Positions 52,135 through 60,309 of a stretch of DNA of 64,000 nucleotides are shown here, piece by piece; within the stretch, counting starts at the first letter, position 1, and each line of letters starts with the position of its first letter. The translations under genes and the position numbers were made by a program. The notes under the pieces are model-generated. The model was not told the DNA's origin, ran no database searches, and worked only from the letters and a program-made list of their open reading frames with translations. The DNA lies in NCBI RefSeq assembly GCF_030651625.1, contig NZ_JAUSCF010000030.1, positions 124,001 through 188,000 on the forward strand, given 5' to 3'. Origin of the DNA: Hydrogenophaga sp. Its GTDB lineage: Bacteria; Pseudomonadota; Gammaproteobacteria; Burkholderiales; Burkholderiaceae_C.

Positions 52135-52398
52135 TCAGCTTCCGGCAGCTTCGCCCACGGCGTCTTTCACGCACTTGCGGGTGAAGCTGGTCTTGGCAGC
52201 GCCGTACAGCTTGCGCTCGGTCGCGGTGGTCTCGCACGCTGTGGTGGCATCGCGCTCGCACTTGGTGAGAAAAGAGGTTTTGGCAGCACCCGCCAGCTTC
52301 TTTTCAGCCGCAGCGGCCGTGCACGTCGCGCCCTGCGCAAAGACCTGGGTGGACAAGACCATCAGCATGGAACACACCGTCAAGGAAGACTTGAACAT
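52135..52398 (-). CDS. PsiF-repeat secreted small protein
   Basis: An 87-residue protein from ATG 52398 (MFKSSLTVCSMLMVLSTQVFAQ is the signal peptide). The mature part is two PsiF repeats, each CxxxAxxxKLxGAAKTSFxxKC (about 27-48 and 54-75), giving four cysteines that could make two disulfides. PsiF was named as a phosphate-starvation-inducible protein of Escherichia coli. Function unknown. No Pho box is evident to me upstream. An earlier start at 52452 would hide the signal peptide. Confidence 0.82.
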   Translation of the reverse strand: MFKSSLTVCSMLMVLSTQVFAQGATCTAAAAEKKLAGAAKTSFLTKCERDATTACETTATERKLYGAAKTSFTRKCVKDAVGEAAGS

Positions 52399-52709
52399 GC
52401 AGAACTCCATCGCAAGTGAAGACAGCGGACAAGCATACGCCAAGACGGCCATTTTGTGACAAGGTGTTTCATCCTGTCTGGCCGCCTGTTTTTTCAGCAG
52501 ACCCTGGCGCGCCTGAAAAACCGGGGCCTGCGAGAGTTGTGCAAGGACTTTTCCACAGCTTCAGACACAGGCAGTGTGGGCAAGTTCACGCTGGACAATT
52601 GCGAATTTTTCCGAGGATCCCTGAATGCATGGGCCTGTCACCATGAAAAACCCCGCAGGGCCGGGGAGGCACTGCGGGGTTGCGGGCTCGGTGAGAGGCG
52701 AGAAAACGA
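52399..52709. other. Intergenic region with psiF-type promoter side and a terminator
   Basis: Both flanking genes are on the minus strand. The left part should contain the promoter of the PsiF-repeat gene, the right part a clear intrinsic terminator for the TRAP operon (52646-52681). No gene is supported. Confidence 0.55.
52646..52681 (-). terminator. Rho-independent terminator of the first catabolic operon
   Basis: aaccccgcag (52649-52658) and ctgcggggtt (52672-52681) form a perfect ten-base stem with a 13-base loop. Read on the minus strand the stem is followed by a T run (complement of aaaaa at 52646-52650). It lies 28 bp beyond the stop of the dctP gene at 52710. Confidence 0.85.
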
Positions 52710-53795
52710 TCAGCGCTCCCAGTCACGCTCAGGCTGTGCACCGCGCGCTTTCACGGCGGTGATGTACTGGCTCAGCAAAGACTTCGCCGGCACACCTCGG
52801 GCCTCATTGTTCTTCACCCATTCCTGCGACAGCGGGGGCAGCGAGTCGATCCACTTGCGACGGTCGGCTTCCGACATCGGTGTCACGGTCACGGGCGGGT
52901 TCTGGGTCTTGCCCACTTCGACCATGCGATCCATGGCGGTCTGGTGACGCTGCACCAGGTCTTCCCCGTGGCGGCGCGAGTATTCGGCGCCGGCTTCGCG
53001 CATGGCGGTCTGCACCTCGGGTGGCAGCTTGGCCCAGCTGTCCTTGTTGATGGCCAGGCCGCCAGAGAACACCACGCCCATGTTCACCTTGGTGATGTAG
53101 GGCGCCACCTCGTAGATCTTGGTCGGCAGGATGCCGGTGGCCAGCGAAACCACACCCTCGGACACACCGGTCTGGATGTCGGTGTAGAAGGTGGTGAGCG
53201 CGCCATCCACCGGCGTGGCGCCCACGCCGCGCAGCCACAGACCCAGAATGCCCGGTGCCGAGATCTTCTTGCCCTTGAGGTCGTCGATCGATTTCACCGG
53301 AAACTTGGTGTAGAGGTCATAGGTGTCCGACCCTGTGGCACCCAGGAACACCAGGTTGTATTTGTCCCACTCGTTGCGGAACGCCGGGTTCTTGTCGATC
53401 AGCTCGTTCATAGCGCCCAGCACGATGCGCGAGTCGCTGGTAACGAACGGGGTGTGCACGCTGAGCTGGCTGATCGGCATCTTTGCCGGCTCCAGGTAGC
53501 TGAACACCCAGCCGATGTCTGTGATGCCCTGCTCCACCGAAGTGAGCGTGGCGTTGGCCTTGTAGAGCTGGCCGCCAAAGGCCTCTCGCCACTGGATCTT
53601 GTACTTGCCGCCGGCGGCCAGGCGCTTGTCCACCTCGGGCATGAACACCTGCGGAATGAAGCCCACCCACGGGATGGTGGTGGGGTGGCTCGAAGCCACA
53701 GTGAGGTTGATCACCTGCTGCGCCGCAGCGCCCAGGGGCACGGTGGCTGCGAAGGCGGCCGTGGCCGCCAGCCGGACGAAGGTCGAACGTTTCAT
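52710..53795 (-). CDS. TRAP transporter solute-binding protein, orphan (DctP family)
   Basis: A 361-residue periplasmic receptor with a Sec signal (about 1-25, ending GAAAQ). The family blocks NLTVASSHPTTIPWVGFI, WREAFGGQLYKANATLTSVEQGITDIGWV, LGATGSDTYDLYTKFPV, KKISAPG and TDIQTGVSEGVVSLATGILPTKIYEVAPYI are present. No DctQ or DctM is adjacent. It is a clear paralogue of the receptor at 62361-63458, which has both permeases, so it may share them. It is the last gene of the module before an intrinsic terminator. The ligand is probably an aromatic or dicarboxylic acid (inference from neighbours). Confidence 0.93.
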   Translation of the reverse strand: MKRSTFVRLAATAAFAATVPLGAAAQQVINLTVASSHPTTIPWVGFIPQVFMPEVDKRLAAGGKYKIQWREAFGGQLYKANATLTSVEQGITDIGWVFSYLEPAKMPISQLSVHTPFVTSDSRIVLGAMNELIDKNPAFRNEWDKYNLVFLGATGSDTYDLYTKFPVKSIDDLKGKKISAPGILGLWLRGVGATPVDGALTTFYTDIQTGVSEGVVSLATGILPTKIYEVAPYITKVNMGVVFSGGLAINKDSWAKLPPEVQTAMREAGAEYSRRHGEDLVQRHQTAMDRMVEVGKTQNPPVTVTPMSEADRRKWIDSLPPLSQEWVKNNEARGVPAKSLLSQYITAVKARGAQPERDWER

Positions 53796-53883
53796 GCTTG
53801 TCTCCTGTTGTAGATGGATTTTTTGGTGGTCTGCGCCACCGGGCTTAGGGGAAACGGTTGAAGAATGGTTCAGAAATTCGGCT

Positions 53884-54879
53884 TCAGTCCACCTGTGCGC
53901 CGGACTGGCGCACCAGCACGGCCCATTTGTCGACTTCAGCGCGACCGAAGGCGGTCATGGCCTCGGCGCCCAGCGGGCGTTGCTCGACACCCTGGGCCAG
54001 CAACTTGCCGGCGACTTCGCTGCTGGCCAGTGTCTTGGCCGCCGAGTCACGCAGACGCGCCAGCACGGGAGCGGGCGTGGCGGCCGGTGCGTAAAGCATG
54101 AACCAGGCCACGAGGTCGAATTCGGCACCCACCTGTTCGGCCACACTGGGCACCTCGCGCGCAGCGGCGCTGCGCTGTGCGCTGGACACGCCGAGCGCAC
54201 GCAGGCGGCCCGCCTGCATGTGCGGCAGCACGGCGGCCGGGTGGTAGAACATGAAGTCGGCGCGGCCGGCGATCACGTCGCTCATGGCCATGCCACCTTC
54301 CTTGTAGGGCACATGCAGCATCTGGCCACCCAGGCGCGCCTTGAGCAGTTCACCAGCGAGGTGGCCCGAGGTGCCGTTGCCGGCCGACGCGAACGAAGCG
54401 CCCTGCCCCTGCGCGGCCCGCGCCTTCAGGTCAGCCAGGGTCTTGATGGGGCCATCGGACGAGGTCACCAGGAAGGTGGGGGTGTAGCCCACCAGCGCGA
54501 TCGGTGCAAAGTCCTTCAACGGGTCGTAGCTCAGGTTGCGGAACAGCGTGGCGTTGATCGCGTGCGTGCCCACCGTGCCCATGATGAGCTGGTAGCCATC
54601 GGCCTGGCCGCGTGCCACCAGCGCAGAACCCGTGGTGCCACCGGCGCCGGCGCGGTTGTCCACGATCAGCGGCTGACCGAGTTCGCGGCCCATCGCTTCG
54701 CCGACCACGCGCGAGATGATGTCGGTGGTGGTGCCGGCACCGAAGGGCACGATCAGGCGCACCGGCTTGTCGGGAAAGGTCTGGGCGTGTGCGGTGGGCA
54801 GGCCCAGCGCGCTGGCGGTGGCGGCCAGCACCATCATGGCGTCGCGGCGGTTGGGGTGGCGGGGGGTGGTGTCGGTCAT
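53884..54879 (-). CDS. Bug/TctC family solute-binding protein
   Basis: A 331-residue receptor with a signal that includes twin arginines (PNRRDAMMVLAATASALGLPTAHAQ). Mature motifs: FPDKPVRLIVPFGAGTTTDIISRVV, VDNRAGAGGTTGSALVARG, DGYQLIMGT, HVPYKEGGMAMSDVIAGRADFMF and LRALGVSSAQRSAAAREVPSVAE. Its start codon overlaps the stop of the CoA-transferase gene (ATGA), so both belong to one message. There is no TctAB permease nearby. It probably recognises the pathway substrate or signals its presence. Confidence 0.92.
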   Translation of the reverse strand: MTDTTPRHPNRRDAMMVLAATASALGLPTAHAQTFPDKPVRLIVPFGAGTTTDIISRVVGEAMGRELGQPLIVDNRAGAGGTTGSALVARGQADGYQLIMGTVGTHAINATLFRNLSYDPLKDFAPIALVGYTPTFLVTSSDGPIKTLADLKARAAQGQGASFASAGNGTSGHLAGELLKARLGGQMLHVPYKEGGMAMSDVIAGRADFMFYHPAAVLPHMQAGRLRALGVSSAQRSAAAREVPSVAEQVGAEFDLVAWFMLYAPAATPAPVLARLRDSAAKTLASSEVAGKLLAQGVEQRPLGAEAMTAFGRAEVDKWAVLVRQSGAQVD

Positions 54880-56048
54880 ACAGTCTCCTTGTGGTGTTCA
54901 GTGGGTTCGGCCTGGCGCTGTGGCCAGCCGTTGGCGTAGAGGGCGTTGTGTTCGCCCAGCGTGGGAGGCGGTGCGACGTCGAGGGTTCGCTGGCCGTCAA
55001 AACTGATGGGTGAGCGCACCGTGCGCGAAGCGCCCATCACCGGGTGGTGGGTGTCCACGAACAGCTGCAGGTGCCGCGCCTGGGCGTCATCGGGCACTTC
55101 GTCGGTGCGGTACATGGGCGCGTGGGGCACGTCCTGCGCCACCAGCCGATCACACCACTCGGTGCGCGGGCGTTGCTTGAAGATGCCACCGAGCACGTCG
55201 ATGAGCGCATCCTGGTTTTCGATGCGTGCGCTGCGGTCGCGGAAGCGTTCGTCGTCAAAGATGTCGGGTCGTTCCATGGCCACGGCCAGGCCCTGCCAGA
55301 ATTTTTCCGGTGACGACATGTGCAGCGCAATCCAGCCTCCGCAGGCGCATTCGAGCACGTAGCTCTGCGACACACTGGGTCGGCTGTAAGGGCCCATCAC
55401 CTCGCCCACCGAAAACAGGTGGGTGAAGGCGTCCAGGTTGAAGTGCGCCATGGCCTCGAACATGGACACGTCAACGCGGCGCCCCTGTCCGCTGACCTGC
55501 CGTTCGAACAAGGCACCCAGAATGCCGAAGGCGGCGTAATAGCCGGTCATGGCATCGGCGATCGCCGGGCCCACCACGCGCGGGTTGGCGGGGTTCACCA
55601 GCAAGCGCAGATAGCCGCTGGCGGCCTGGGCCACGGTGTCGTAACTGGGGCGCGCAGCGGCGGGGCCGTCCTGGCCGAAGCCGCTGATGGCACAGTAGAC
55701 CAGGCGCGGGTTGAGGGCGCGCAAGCGATCTTCGCCCGCGTGGATCTGGTCGGCAAAGCCGGGGCGGAAGTTCTGGATATAGACGTCGGCGCCTTCGATC
55801 AACCTGTCGAAGGTTTCGCGGTCTTCCGGTTTGCGTGTGTCCAGCGCCACGCTGTGCTTGTTGCGGTTGTAGGTCTGGTAGTGCGGGCTGTAGAGGCCGC
55901 CTTTGAATGCGCGGAAAGGATCGCCACTACCGGGCAATTCCACCTTCACCACCTCGGCACCCATGTCGGCCAGCATCATGGACGCGGCGGGCCCGGTGAT
56001 GAAGGTGCCGTGTTCGACAACGCGGAGGCCTTTGAGTACCTGGGTCAT
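54876..56048 (-). CDS. CaiB/BaiF family CoA-transferase
   Basis: A 390-residue class III CoA-transferase from ATG 56048. The opening LKGLRVVEHGTFITGPAASMMLADMGAEVVKVELPGSGDPFR is the CoA-binding start. NRNKHSVALDTRKPEDRETF, VYIQNFRPG and YCAISGFGQDGP follow, the last carrying the region of the catalytic aspartate, expected near residue 165-170 in this family (SYDTVAQAASG). It moves CoA between carboxylic acids. In context it would activate a ring-cleavage product for the adjacent citryl-CoA-lyase-like protein; that step is inferred. Confidence 0.92.
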   Translation of the reverse strand: MTQVLKGLRVVEHGTFITGPAASMMLADMGAEVVKVELPGSGDPFRAFKGGLYSPHYQTYNRNKHSVALDTRKPEDRETFDRLIEGADVYIQNFRPGFADQIHAGEDRLRALNPRLVYCAISGFGQDGPAAARPSYDTVAQAASGYLRLLVNPANPRVVGPAIADAMTGYYAAFGILGALFERQVSGQGRRVDVSMFEAMAHFNLDAFTHLFSVGEVMGPYSRPSVSQSYVLECACGGWIALHMSSPEKFWQGLAVAMERPDIFDDERFRDRSARIENQDALIDVLGGIFKQRPRTEWCDRLVAQDVPHAPMYRTDEVPDDAQARHLQLFVDTHHPVMGASRTVRSPISFDGQRTLDVAPPPTLGEHNALYANGWPQRQAEPTEHHKETV

Positions 56049-56100
56049 ATCAATGCTCCACCGCGCAAAGGCGGGAATCAAGTTGCTGCAGGGGGCTTTG

Positions 56101-56281
56101 TCCAGGAACACCGCGGAACTGGCTATGCCAGGCCGCAGGTGTTGTCCACCTCCCGCCGAAGGCGAGAGAGGGGGGCTGAGGGCCGCGGCTCCGAGCCTGC
56201 CTGCGCAGGCTTGGACAGCCCGAAGAAGCTTCGCCTCTGGCAAGGCTGCGGCCTGCAAGGCAGGCGAAGCGGCGCGGGGGC
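56101..56281 (+). repeat. GC-rich palindromic repeats inside the first catabolic operon
   Basis: Partial units with ccaggaacaccgcggaactg, gcctgcctgcgcaggc (an eight-base perfect palindromic stem) and gcgaagcggcgcggggg tail. They sit between the lyase-like gene (ends 56286) and the CoA-transferase gene (starts 56048), both minus strand, so they separate two cotranscribed genes. Confidence 0.65.
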
Positions 56282-56285
56282 TGTT

Positions 56286-57101
56286 TCATATCTTCTGGTC
56301 GGGCACGAAGCCGTCGGGCACGTGCCCGGTGTAGCGCTGCTCCAGCGTGGCCTGGTACGACAGCGCGAAGCCGATGGGCGCTTCCAGTTCTTCGCTCATG
56401 TGGGCGATGAGACCCGCACAACGCGCCAGCATGGGCACGCCCTTGAGCGCATTCAGTGGAAAGCCAACGCCCAGCAGCACGGCAGGGATGGCGGCCGACA
56501 CGTTGAGCTTGAGCGGCTTGCCAATCACTTCGGGCAGCACCGCTTCCACCGCTTCGGCGATCTGAACGAAGCGTTGACCACCGCCGGCCTTCTTCGACAC
56601 CGCAAACAGCGCGTCGACACGCGGATCGCGCTCCTTGTGCAGCGGGTGGCCGTAGCCGGGCACCGCCTGCTTGCGTGCCCGCCATTCCCCCACCACCGCA
56701 CGAGCAGCCGCCTGCAGGTCGTCACCGTGGGCCGGTGCGGCGCGGTCGATCTCATCAAACAGGCGGCCCGCGGTTTCCGAAGCACCCAGAATGACCGAGC
56801 CGCAGCCCAGGATGCCGGCGGCCACGGCGCCCTGCAACGCATCGGGCGCGGCGGCCAGCGTCATGCGCGCGGCCTGCACGCTGGGCACCAGGCCGTGCTC
56901 GGCAATCGCCACCAGGGTGGCGTTGAGCACCGCGCTGGCCGGTGCATCGGGCTTCTTCCCGGTGAGCAGCAGGTAGAAGTAGTCGGCGAAGTTGACCTGG
57001 CCGATCAGGTCCTGGCACAGGTCCTGGCCGCGCACCACGATGGCGTCGGCGTTGGAAGCACAAATGGCGGAATGCGGCACGGTGGCCTTGCCGATCTTCA
57101 A
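56286..57101 (-). CDS. Citryl-CoA-lyase-like protein of the citrate synthase superfamily
   Basis: A 271-residue short citrate-synthase-fold protein, well below the 430 residues of citrate synthase. It keeps DLIGQVNFADYFYLLLTGKKP, GILGCGSVILGASE, KQAVPGYGHPLHKERDPRV (with the active-site-type His) and LNVSAAIPAVLLGVGFP. Proteins of this size are annotated as citryl-CoA lyase and split 3-hydroxy-acyl-CoA compounds into acetyl-CoA and an oxoacid. Placed between a ring-cleavage dioxygenase and a CoA-transferase, it could cleave a CoA-activated branched hydroxyacid. The true substrate is unknown. Its last residues abut repeat DNA. Confidence 0.82.
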   Translation of the reverse strand: MKIGKATVPHSAICASNADAIVVRGQDLCQDLIGQVNFADYFYLLLTGKKPDAPASAVLNATLVAIAEHGLVPSVQAARMTLAAAPDALQGAVAAGILGCGSVILGASETAGRLFDEIDRAAPAHGDDLQAAARAVVGEWRARKQAVPGYGHPLHKERDPRVDALFAVSKKAGGGQRFVQIAEAVEAVLPEVIGKPLKLNVSAAIPAVLLGVGFPLNALKGVPMLARCAGLIAHMSEELEAPIGFALSYQATLEQRYTGHVPDGFVPDQKI

Positions 57102-57146
57102 AGGAATCTCCGGTGGGTAATGGGACAGTCGGACCGACTGGGCCGG

Positions 57147-58037
57147 TCAGCTCTTCACGAGCTGGAAGTCGTAGGTGGCGCTGTGGTACGGCTTGTCCAT
57201 GACTCGACCGTCGGGCGCGGTGCCCGGGGCATGGGCCGTGAACGGCACGATCAGGCTGTTGCGCACGCCAAAGACGGCGTCGGAATCGAGGTACGGGCTG
57301 TCGGCCACGAACAGGTGGGTGGTCACGGTCTGATGACCGGGCGCGTACACCTTCATGTGGATATGACCCGGCCGGTTCGGGTGGCGGCCCATGCGGGTGA
57401 GCATCTGCCCCACCGGGCCGTCATCGGGCACCGGATAGAAGCTGGGCTTGATCGACCAGAAGCGGTAGCGGCCTTCGGCGTCGGTGTGAAAGCGTGCGCG
57501 CAGACGCATGCCCGCATCGTCACCCATCTGCATGTCGTAGACGCCTTCACCATCGCCAGACCACACGTCCATGCAGCAGTTGGCAATCGGCTTGCCTTCG
57601 GTATCGGTCACGCGGCCGTGGTAATAGGCCGGCTCGCCTGGCATGTTCTCGCCAATGTCCGCACCCAAGGGCAGTGCCGGTGCGCCTTCCCAATAGAACG
57701 GCCCCTGCACCGTGGCTTCGGTGGGCTTGCCGGTGCTGCCGCTGTGCTCAAACGCCTTGGCGGCCTTGAGCTGGTTCAGTGCCACCACCAGCATCGAAAT
57801 GCCCAGGGTGTCGGAGAGCAAGATGAACTCCTGGCGCTTGTCGTCGCACTTCTGGCCGGTGGCGGTGAGGAACATGATCGCGTTGATCCATTCTTCCTCG
57901 GTCAGCTCCACCTCACGAACGAAAGCGTGGGCGTGCTTCACCAACGCACCCATGACCCGTTTGAAGCGCGGGTCCTGGCAATCGGCCATGCGGTCGAGCA
58001 CGGCCTGGGTGATGTCTTCGGCTTCGAGTTGAGCCAT
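57147..58037 (-). CDS. Hydroxyquinol 1,2-dioxygenase-like intradiol dioxygenase
   Basis: A 296-residue Fe(III) intradiol dioxygenase. The helical N-terminal domain (about 1-100) mediates dimerisation. The catalytic beta-sandwich contains PTEATVQGPFYWEGAP and the ligands Tyr167 (EGVYDMQ), Tyr201 (SFYPVPDDGP), His225 and His227 (PGHIHMKV). The DDGPVGQML and HPNRPGHIH wording fits the hydroxyquinol/chlorocatechol group better than catechol 1,2-dioxygenase. It is the first gene of a five-gene minus-strand operon and diverges from a LysR gene. A second, related dioxygenase lies at the right window edge. Confidence 0.92.
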   Translation of the reverse strand: MAQLEAEDITQAVLDRMADCQDPRFKRVMGALVKHAHAFVREVELTEEEWINAIMFLTATGQKCDDKRQEFILLSDTLGISMLVVALNQLKAAKAFEHSGSTGKPTEATVQGPFYWEGAPALPLGADIGENMPGEPAYYHGRVTDTEGKPIANCCMDVWSGDGEGVYDMQMGDDAGMRLRARFHTDAEGRYRFWSIKPSFYPVPDDGPVGQMLTRMGRHPNRPGHIHMKVYAPGHQTVTTHLFVADSPYLDSDAVFGVRNSLIVPFTAHAPGTAPDGRVMDKPYHSATYDFQLVKS

Positions 58038-58124
58038 GGTTTTGTCTCCGGCGTCTTGTTTGAAACTGGTGCCAGTCTAGGCACTGACAAGCGGCGATGG
58101 AAGTGATGATTTTCAACAGCTATG

Positions 58125-58139
58125 ATCGATGCCATCAAT
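58125..58139. promoter_or_regulatory. Candidate LysR operator (T-N11-A with dyad)
   Basis: ATCGAT-GCC-ATCAAT is an imperfect dyad that contains T(58126)-N11-A(58138), the classical LysR recognition form. It lies about 90 bp before the dioxygenase start and 22 bp before the LysR start, a usual place for the recognition site in a divergent LysR promoter. Confidence 0.55.
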
Positions 58140-58160
58140 ACATGAATTAAGGGTTTCCCC

Positions 58161-59048
58161 TTGGAACTGCGGCATCTTCGCTACTTCGACGCCATCGCCG
58201 AAACCCAGAATTTCACCCGCGCGGCGGAGCGTCTGCACGTCACGCAATCGACCCTTTCGCACCAGATCCGGCAACTGGAAGAAGAACTGGGTCTGGTGCT
58301 TTTCGACCGCAGTCACAAGAAGGTGGCGTTGACCGAGGCGGGTGAGATGTTGCGCAGCCATCTCATGCCCGCGTTGCAGCAGATCGACCGCGGCCTGCAG
58401 GCGATGAGCCACCCGGCAGAAACGTTGTCGGGCGAAATCCGCATCGCCGCCACGCACAGTTTCAATACCCGGCTGGTGCCCCTGTGCGTCTCGTCGTTCC
58501 TGAGCCACCACCCGGGCATTCGGGTCAGCGTGGAAGAGCTGTCGGCCAGCCTGATCGCCAAGCGCCTGGTCAGCGGGCACCTGGAGCTGGGGGTGTCGTA
58601 CCGTCCAGAAGACCGCTCGGAACTGTGGTTCGAGCCGCTCTACAACGAAGAGTTGAAGCTGGTGGTGTCCGACCGCCATCCGCTGGCCAAACGGCGACGG
58701 GTGCGCATGATCGAGCTGCACAACTGTCGCATGGTGTTGCTGCCGCGTCAGTTTTCCACCCGGCTGCTGCTGGACGACTGCTTCGAGGCCGCTGGCGCGC
58801 AACCGCTGGTGATCGCCGAGCTCAACTCCATCGCCCCGATGATCGAACTCATCCGCCAGACCGACCTGGCCGGCATCATCGCGGAGACAGCGGTGTCGCC
58901 AGCCGCAGACCTGCGCGCGATTCCCATCGAAGACCCCACGCCCATCCGCACGCCGGGTCTGCTGTGGAAAAAGGGGGGCAACCGGTCACCGATGGTGAAG
59001 CACATGGCTTCCCTGATCCGCCGGGCCGCCGCCGGACACGCAGGTTGA
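58161..59048 (+). CDS. LysR family transcriptional regulator
   Basis: A 295-residue regulator. The start is TTG 58161, because MELRHLRYFDAIAETQNFTRAAERLHVTQSTLSHQIRQLEEELG is the standard LysR N-terminus and no ATG precedes it suitably. The effector domain shows EIRIAATHSFNTRLVPLC, LELGVSYRPEDRSELWFEPLY and VVSDRHPLAKRRRVR. It diverges from the dioxygenase operon and converges with the second module (ends five bases before it), so it probably controls one or both. The ligand is likely a pathway intermediate. Confidence 0.93.
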   Translation: MELRHLRYFDAIAETQNFTRAAERLHVTQSTLSHQIRQLEEELGLVLFDRSHKKVALTEAGEMLRSHLMPALQQIDRGLQAMSHPAETLSGEIRIAATHSFNTRLVPLCVSSFLSHHPGIRVSVEELSASLIAKRLVSGHLELGVSYRPEDRSELWFEPLYNEELKLVVSDRHPLAKRRRVRMIELHNCRMVLLPRQFSTRLLLDDCFEAAGAQPLVIAELNSIAPMIELIRQTDLAGIIAETAVSPAADLRAIPIEDPTPIRTPGLLWKKGGNRSPMVKHMASLIRRAAAGHAG

Positions 59049-59053
59049 GCGGG

Positions 59054-59641
59054 TCAGATCACCTGACAAGCCTCTTCAAATGACAAGCGCGGATTGCGAT
59101 CGAACAGCAGGCTGTCGTCGCCGTAACCCAGGTTGATCAGAAAGTTGGTTTTCCAGCGGCCATCGGGGAAAAATTCGGCGTCCACCTTGGCCAAGTCGAA
59201 ACCGCTCATGGGGCCACAGTCCAGGCCCACGGCGCGCACCGCCAAAATGAAATAGGCACCGCCCAGCGTGCCGTTGCGGGTGGCGGTGGCGCTGGCCAGC
59301 GCGGGGTTGGCCTCGAAGTTTTCCTTCGCGCCTTCGCGATGCCACACCTTGGGCATGAATTCAAAAAACCTGGTGTCGGTGGCCACGATCACGGTGACCG
59401 GCGCTGTGCGCGTCTTGTCCAGATTGCCCGGCATCATCGCCGGCAGCAGGCGCTCGCGGGCGGGCTGAGAGTTCAGGAACACATAGCGGGTGGGCTGAGT
59501 GTTCATGGAGGTGGGGGCCAGCGCGGCCAGTTCGTACACGCGTTGCAGCAGCTCGGGCGCCACTGGCTTGTCGGTGAAGCCATTAGCGGTGCGCGCCTTC
59601 AGGAACAGGGTGTCGAGAGCTGCGGTGTCGATGGGATTCAT
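59054..59641 (-). CDS. RutE/HadB-type nitroreductase family protein (malonic semialdehyde reductase-like)
   Basis: A 195-residue FMN protein. The pattern MNPIDTAALDTLFLKARTANGF, ELAALAPTSMNTQPTRYVFL, GTLGGAYFILAVRAVGLDCGPMSGFD and TNFLINLGYGDD matches the RutE group, which reduces malonic semialdehyde in pyrimidine catabolism. None of the other rut genes is here. In this setting it may reduce a semialdehyde or an unsaturated oxoacid formed after ring cleavage. Last gene of the second module. Confidence 0.87.
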   Translation of the reverse strand: MNPIDTAALDTLFLKARTANGFTDKPVAPELLQRVYELAALAPTSMNTQPTRYVFLNSQPARERLLPAMMPGNLDKTRTAPVTVIVATDTRFFEFMPKVWHREGAKENFEANPALASATATRNGTLGGAYFILAVRAVGLDCGPMSGFDLAKVDAEFFPDGRWKTNFLINLGYGDDSLLFDRNPRLSFEEACQVI

Positions 59642-59653
59642 TGAAAGGGCCTT

Positions 59654-59953
59654 TCAGGGGATGTAGTCAACTTGGTGCCGGGTGATGCGCAGGCCTTCCA
59701 GCGCCTGCCTCACACGGGTGTGTTCGGGGTGAATGGCGTATTCGGCCAGTGCCTGCAGCGATTCGAATTCGGAGTACAGCACCACGTCGCACGCGTAGTC
59801 GACATGGCTCTGGTCGATACCGATCTCGAGCTTGAGCAGACCGGGGATGCGGTAGCGAATGCCTTCAAAGGCGGCCTTGATGCACAAGGCATTGCGTTGC
59901 CGCTCTGCCGCATCAATGCCCAGAACGTTCCACATCACGATGTGTTTGATCAT
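59654..59953 (-). CDS. Dabb (stress-responsive alpha/beta barrel) protein
   Basis: A 99-residue protein from ATG 59953. MIKHIVMWNV, GLLKLEIGIDQSHVDYACDVVLYSEFESLQALAEYAIHPEH and VRQALEGLRITRHQVDY form the ferredoxin-like Dabb fold, a dimeric barrel used by small-ligand enzymes and binding proteins. The conserved His of the KHIVMW strand and of HPEH are candidate active-site residues. Its neighbour encodes another ferredoxin-like protein (YciI). It may be an isomerase or lactonase-like step; unproven. Confidence 0.87.
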   Translation of the reverse strand: MIKHIVMWNVLGIDAAERQRNALCIKAAFEGIRYRIPGLLKLEIGIDQSHVDYACDVVLYSEFESLQALAEYAIHPEHTRVRQALEGLRITRHQVDYIP

Positions 59954-59961
59954 GGGGTCAC

Positions 59962-60267
59962 TCAGGCGGCGGGAGGGAAACCGGCCTTCTGGGGCCAGAG
60001 GTTCTGGAAGGCATGCACCTGCACGCTGGCGTACAGGCCGGCCCGGGTGAAGGGTTCGCCAGCCTGCCATTGCAGGGCGGCTTCGCGGCTATCGAAGTCG
60101 ATCGCGAGCACGCTGCCCACCATGGTGGCGCCGTCGTCCGACAGCAGCGGTCCGGCGAAGGCGATGCGATCGGCCACAGCGCCCAGATAGGCCTTGTGCT
60201 CCGGGCGCATGCGCTGGCGCAACGCCTGGCCATCGGGTTTGTCGAGCAGGTGAAAAACGTAGATCAT
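59962..60267 (-). CDS. YciI family protein
   Basis: A 101-residue protein of the YciI/muconolactone-isomerase-like dimeric barrel superfamily: MIYVFHLLDKPDGQALRQRMRPEHKAYLGAV, AGPLLSDDGATMVGSVLAIDFDSREAALQWQAGEPFTRAGLY. The His of RPEHKAYL and the DDG region correspond to the family active site. With a dioxygenase upstream, conversion of a muconolactone-type intermediate is an attractive role, but it is inferred only from fold and context. Confidence 0.87.
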   Translation of the reverse strand: MIYVFHLLDKPDGQALRQRMRPEHKAYLGAVADRIAFAGPLLSDDGATMVGSVLAIDFDSREAALQWQAGEPFTRAGLYASVQVHAFQNLWPQKAGFPPAA

Positions 60268-60309
60268 GGTTTCAGCATCGGTGAGGGTTGTGCAGGAATT
60301 TCCTGTGCA

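Noticed and set aside
55320..58106. Very long plus-strand open frame of 928 codons opposite the first catabolic operon
   Set aside because: Its protein is His/Gln/Val/Gly-rich without any domain, the typical mirror of GC-rich genes. The opposite strand carries recognisable catalytic motifs throughout.
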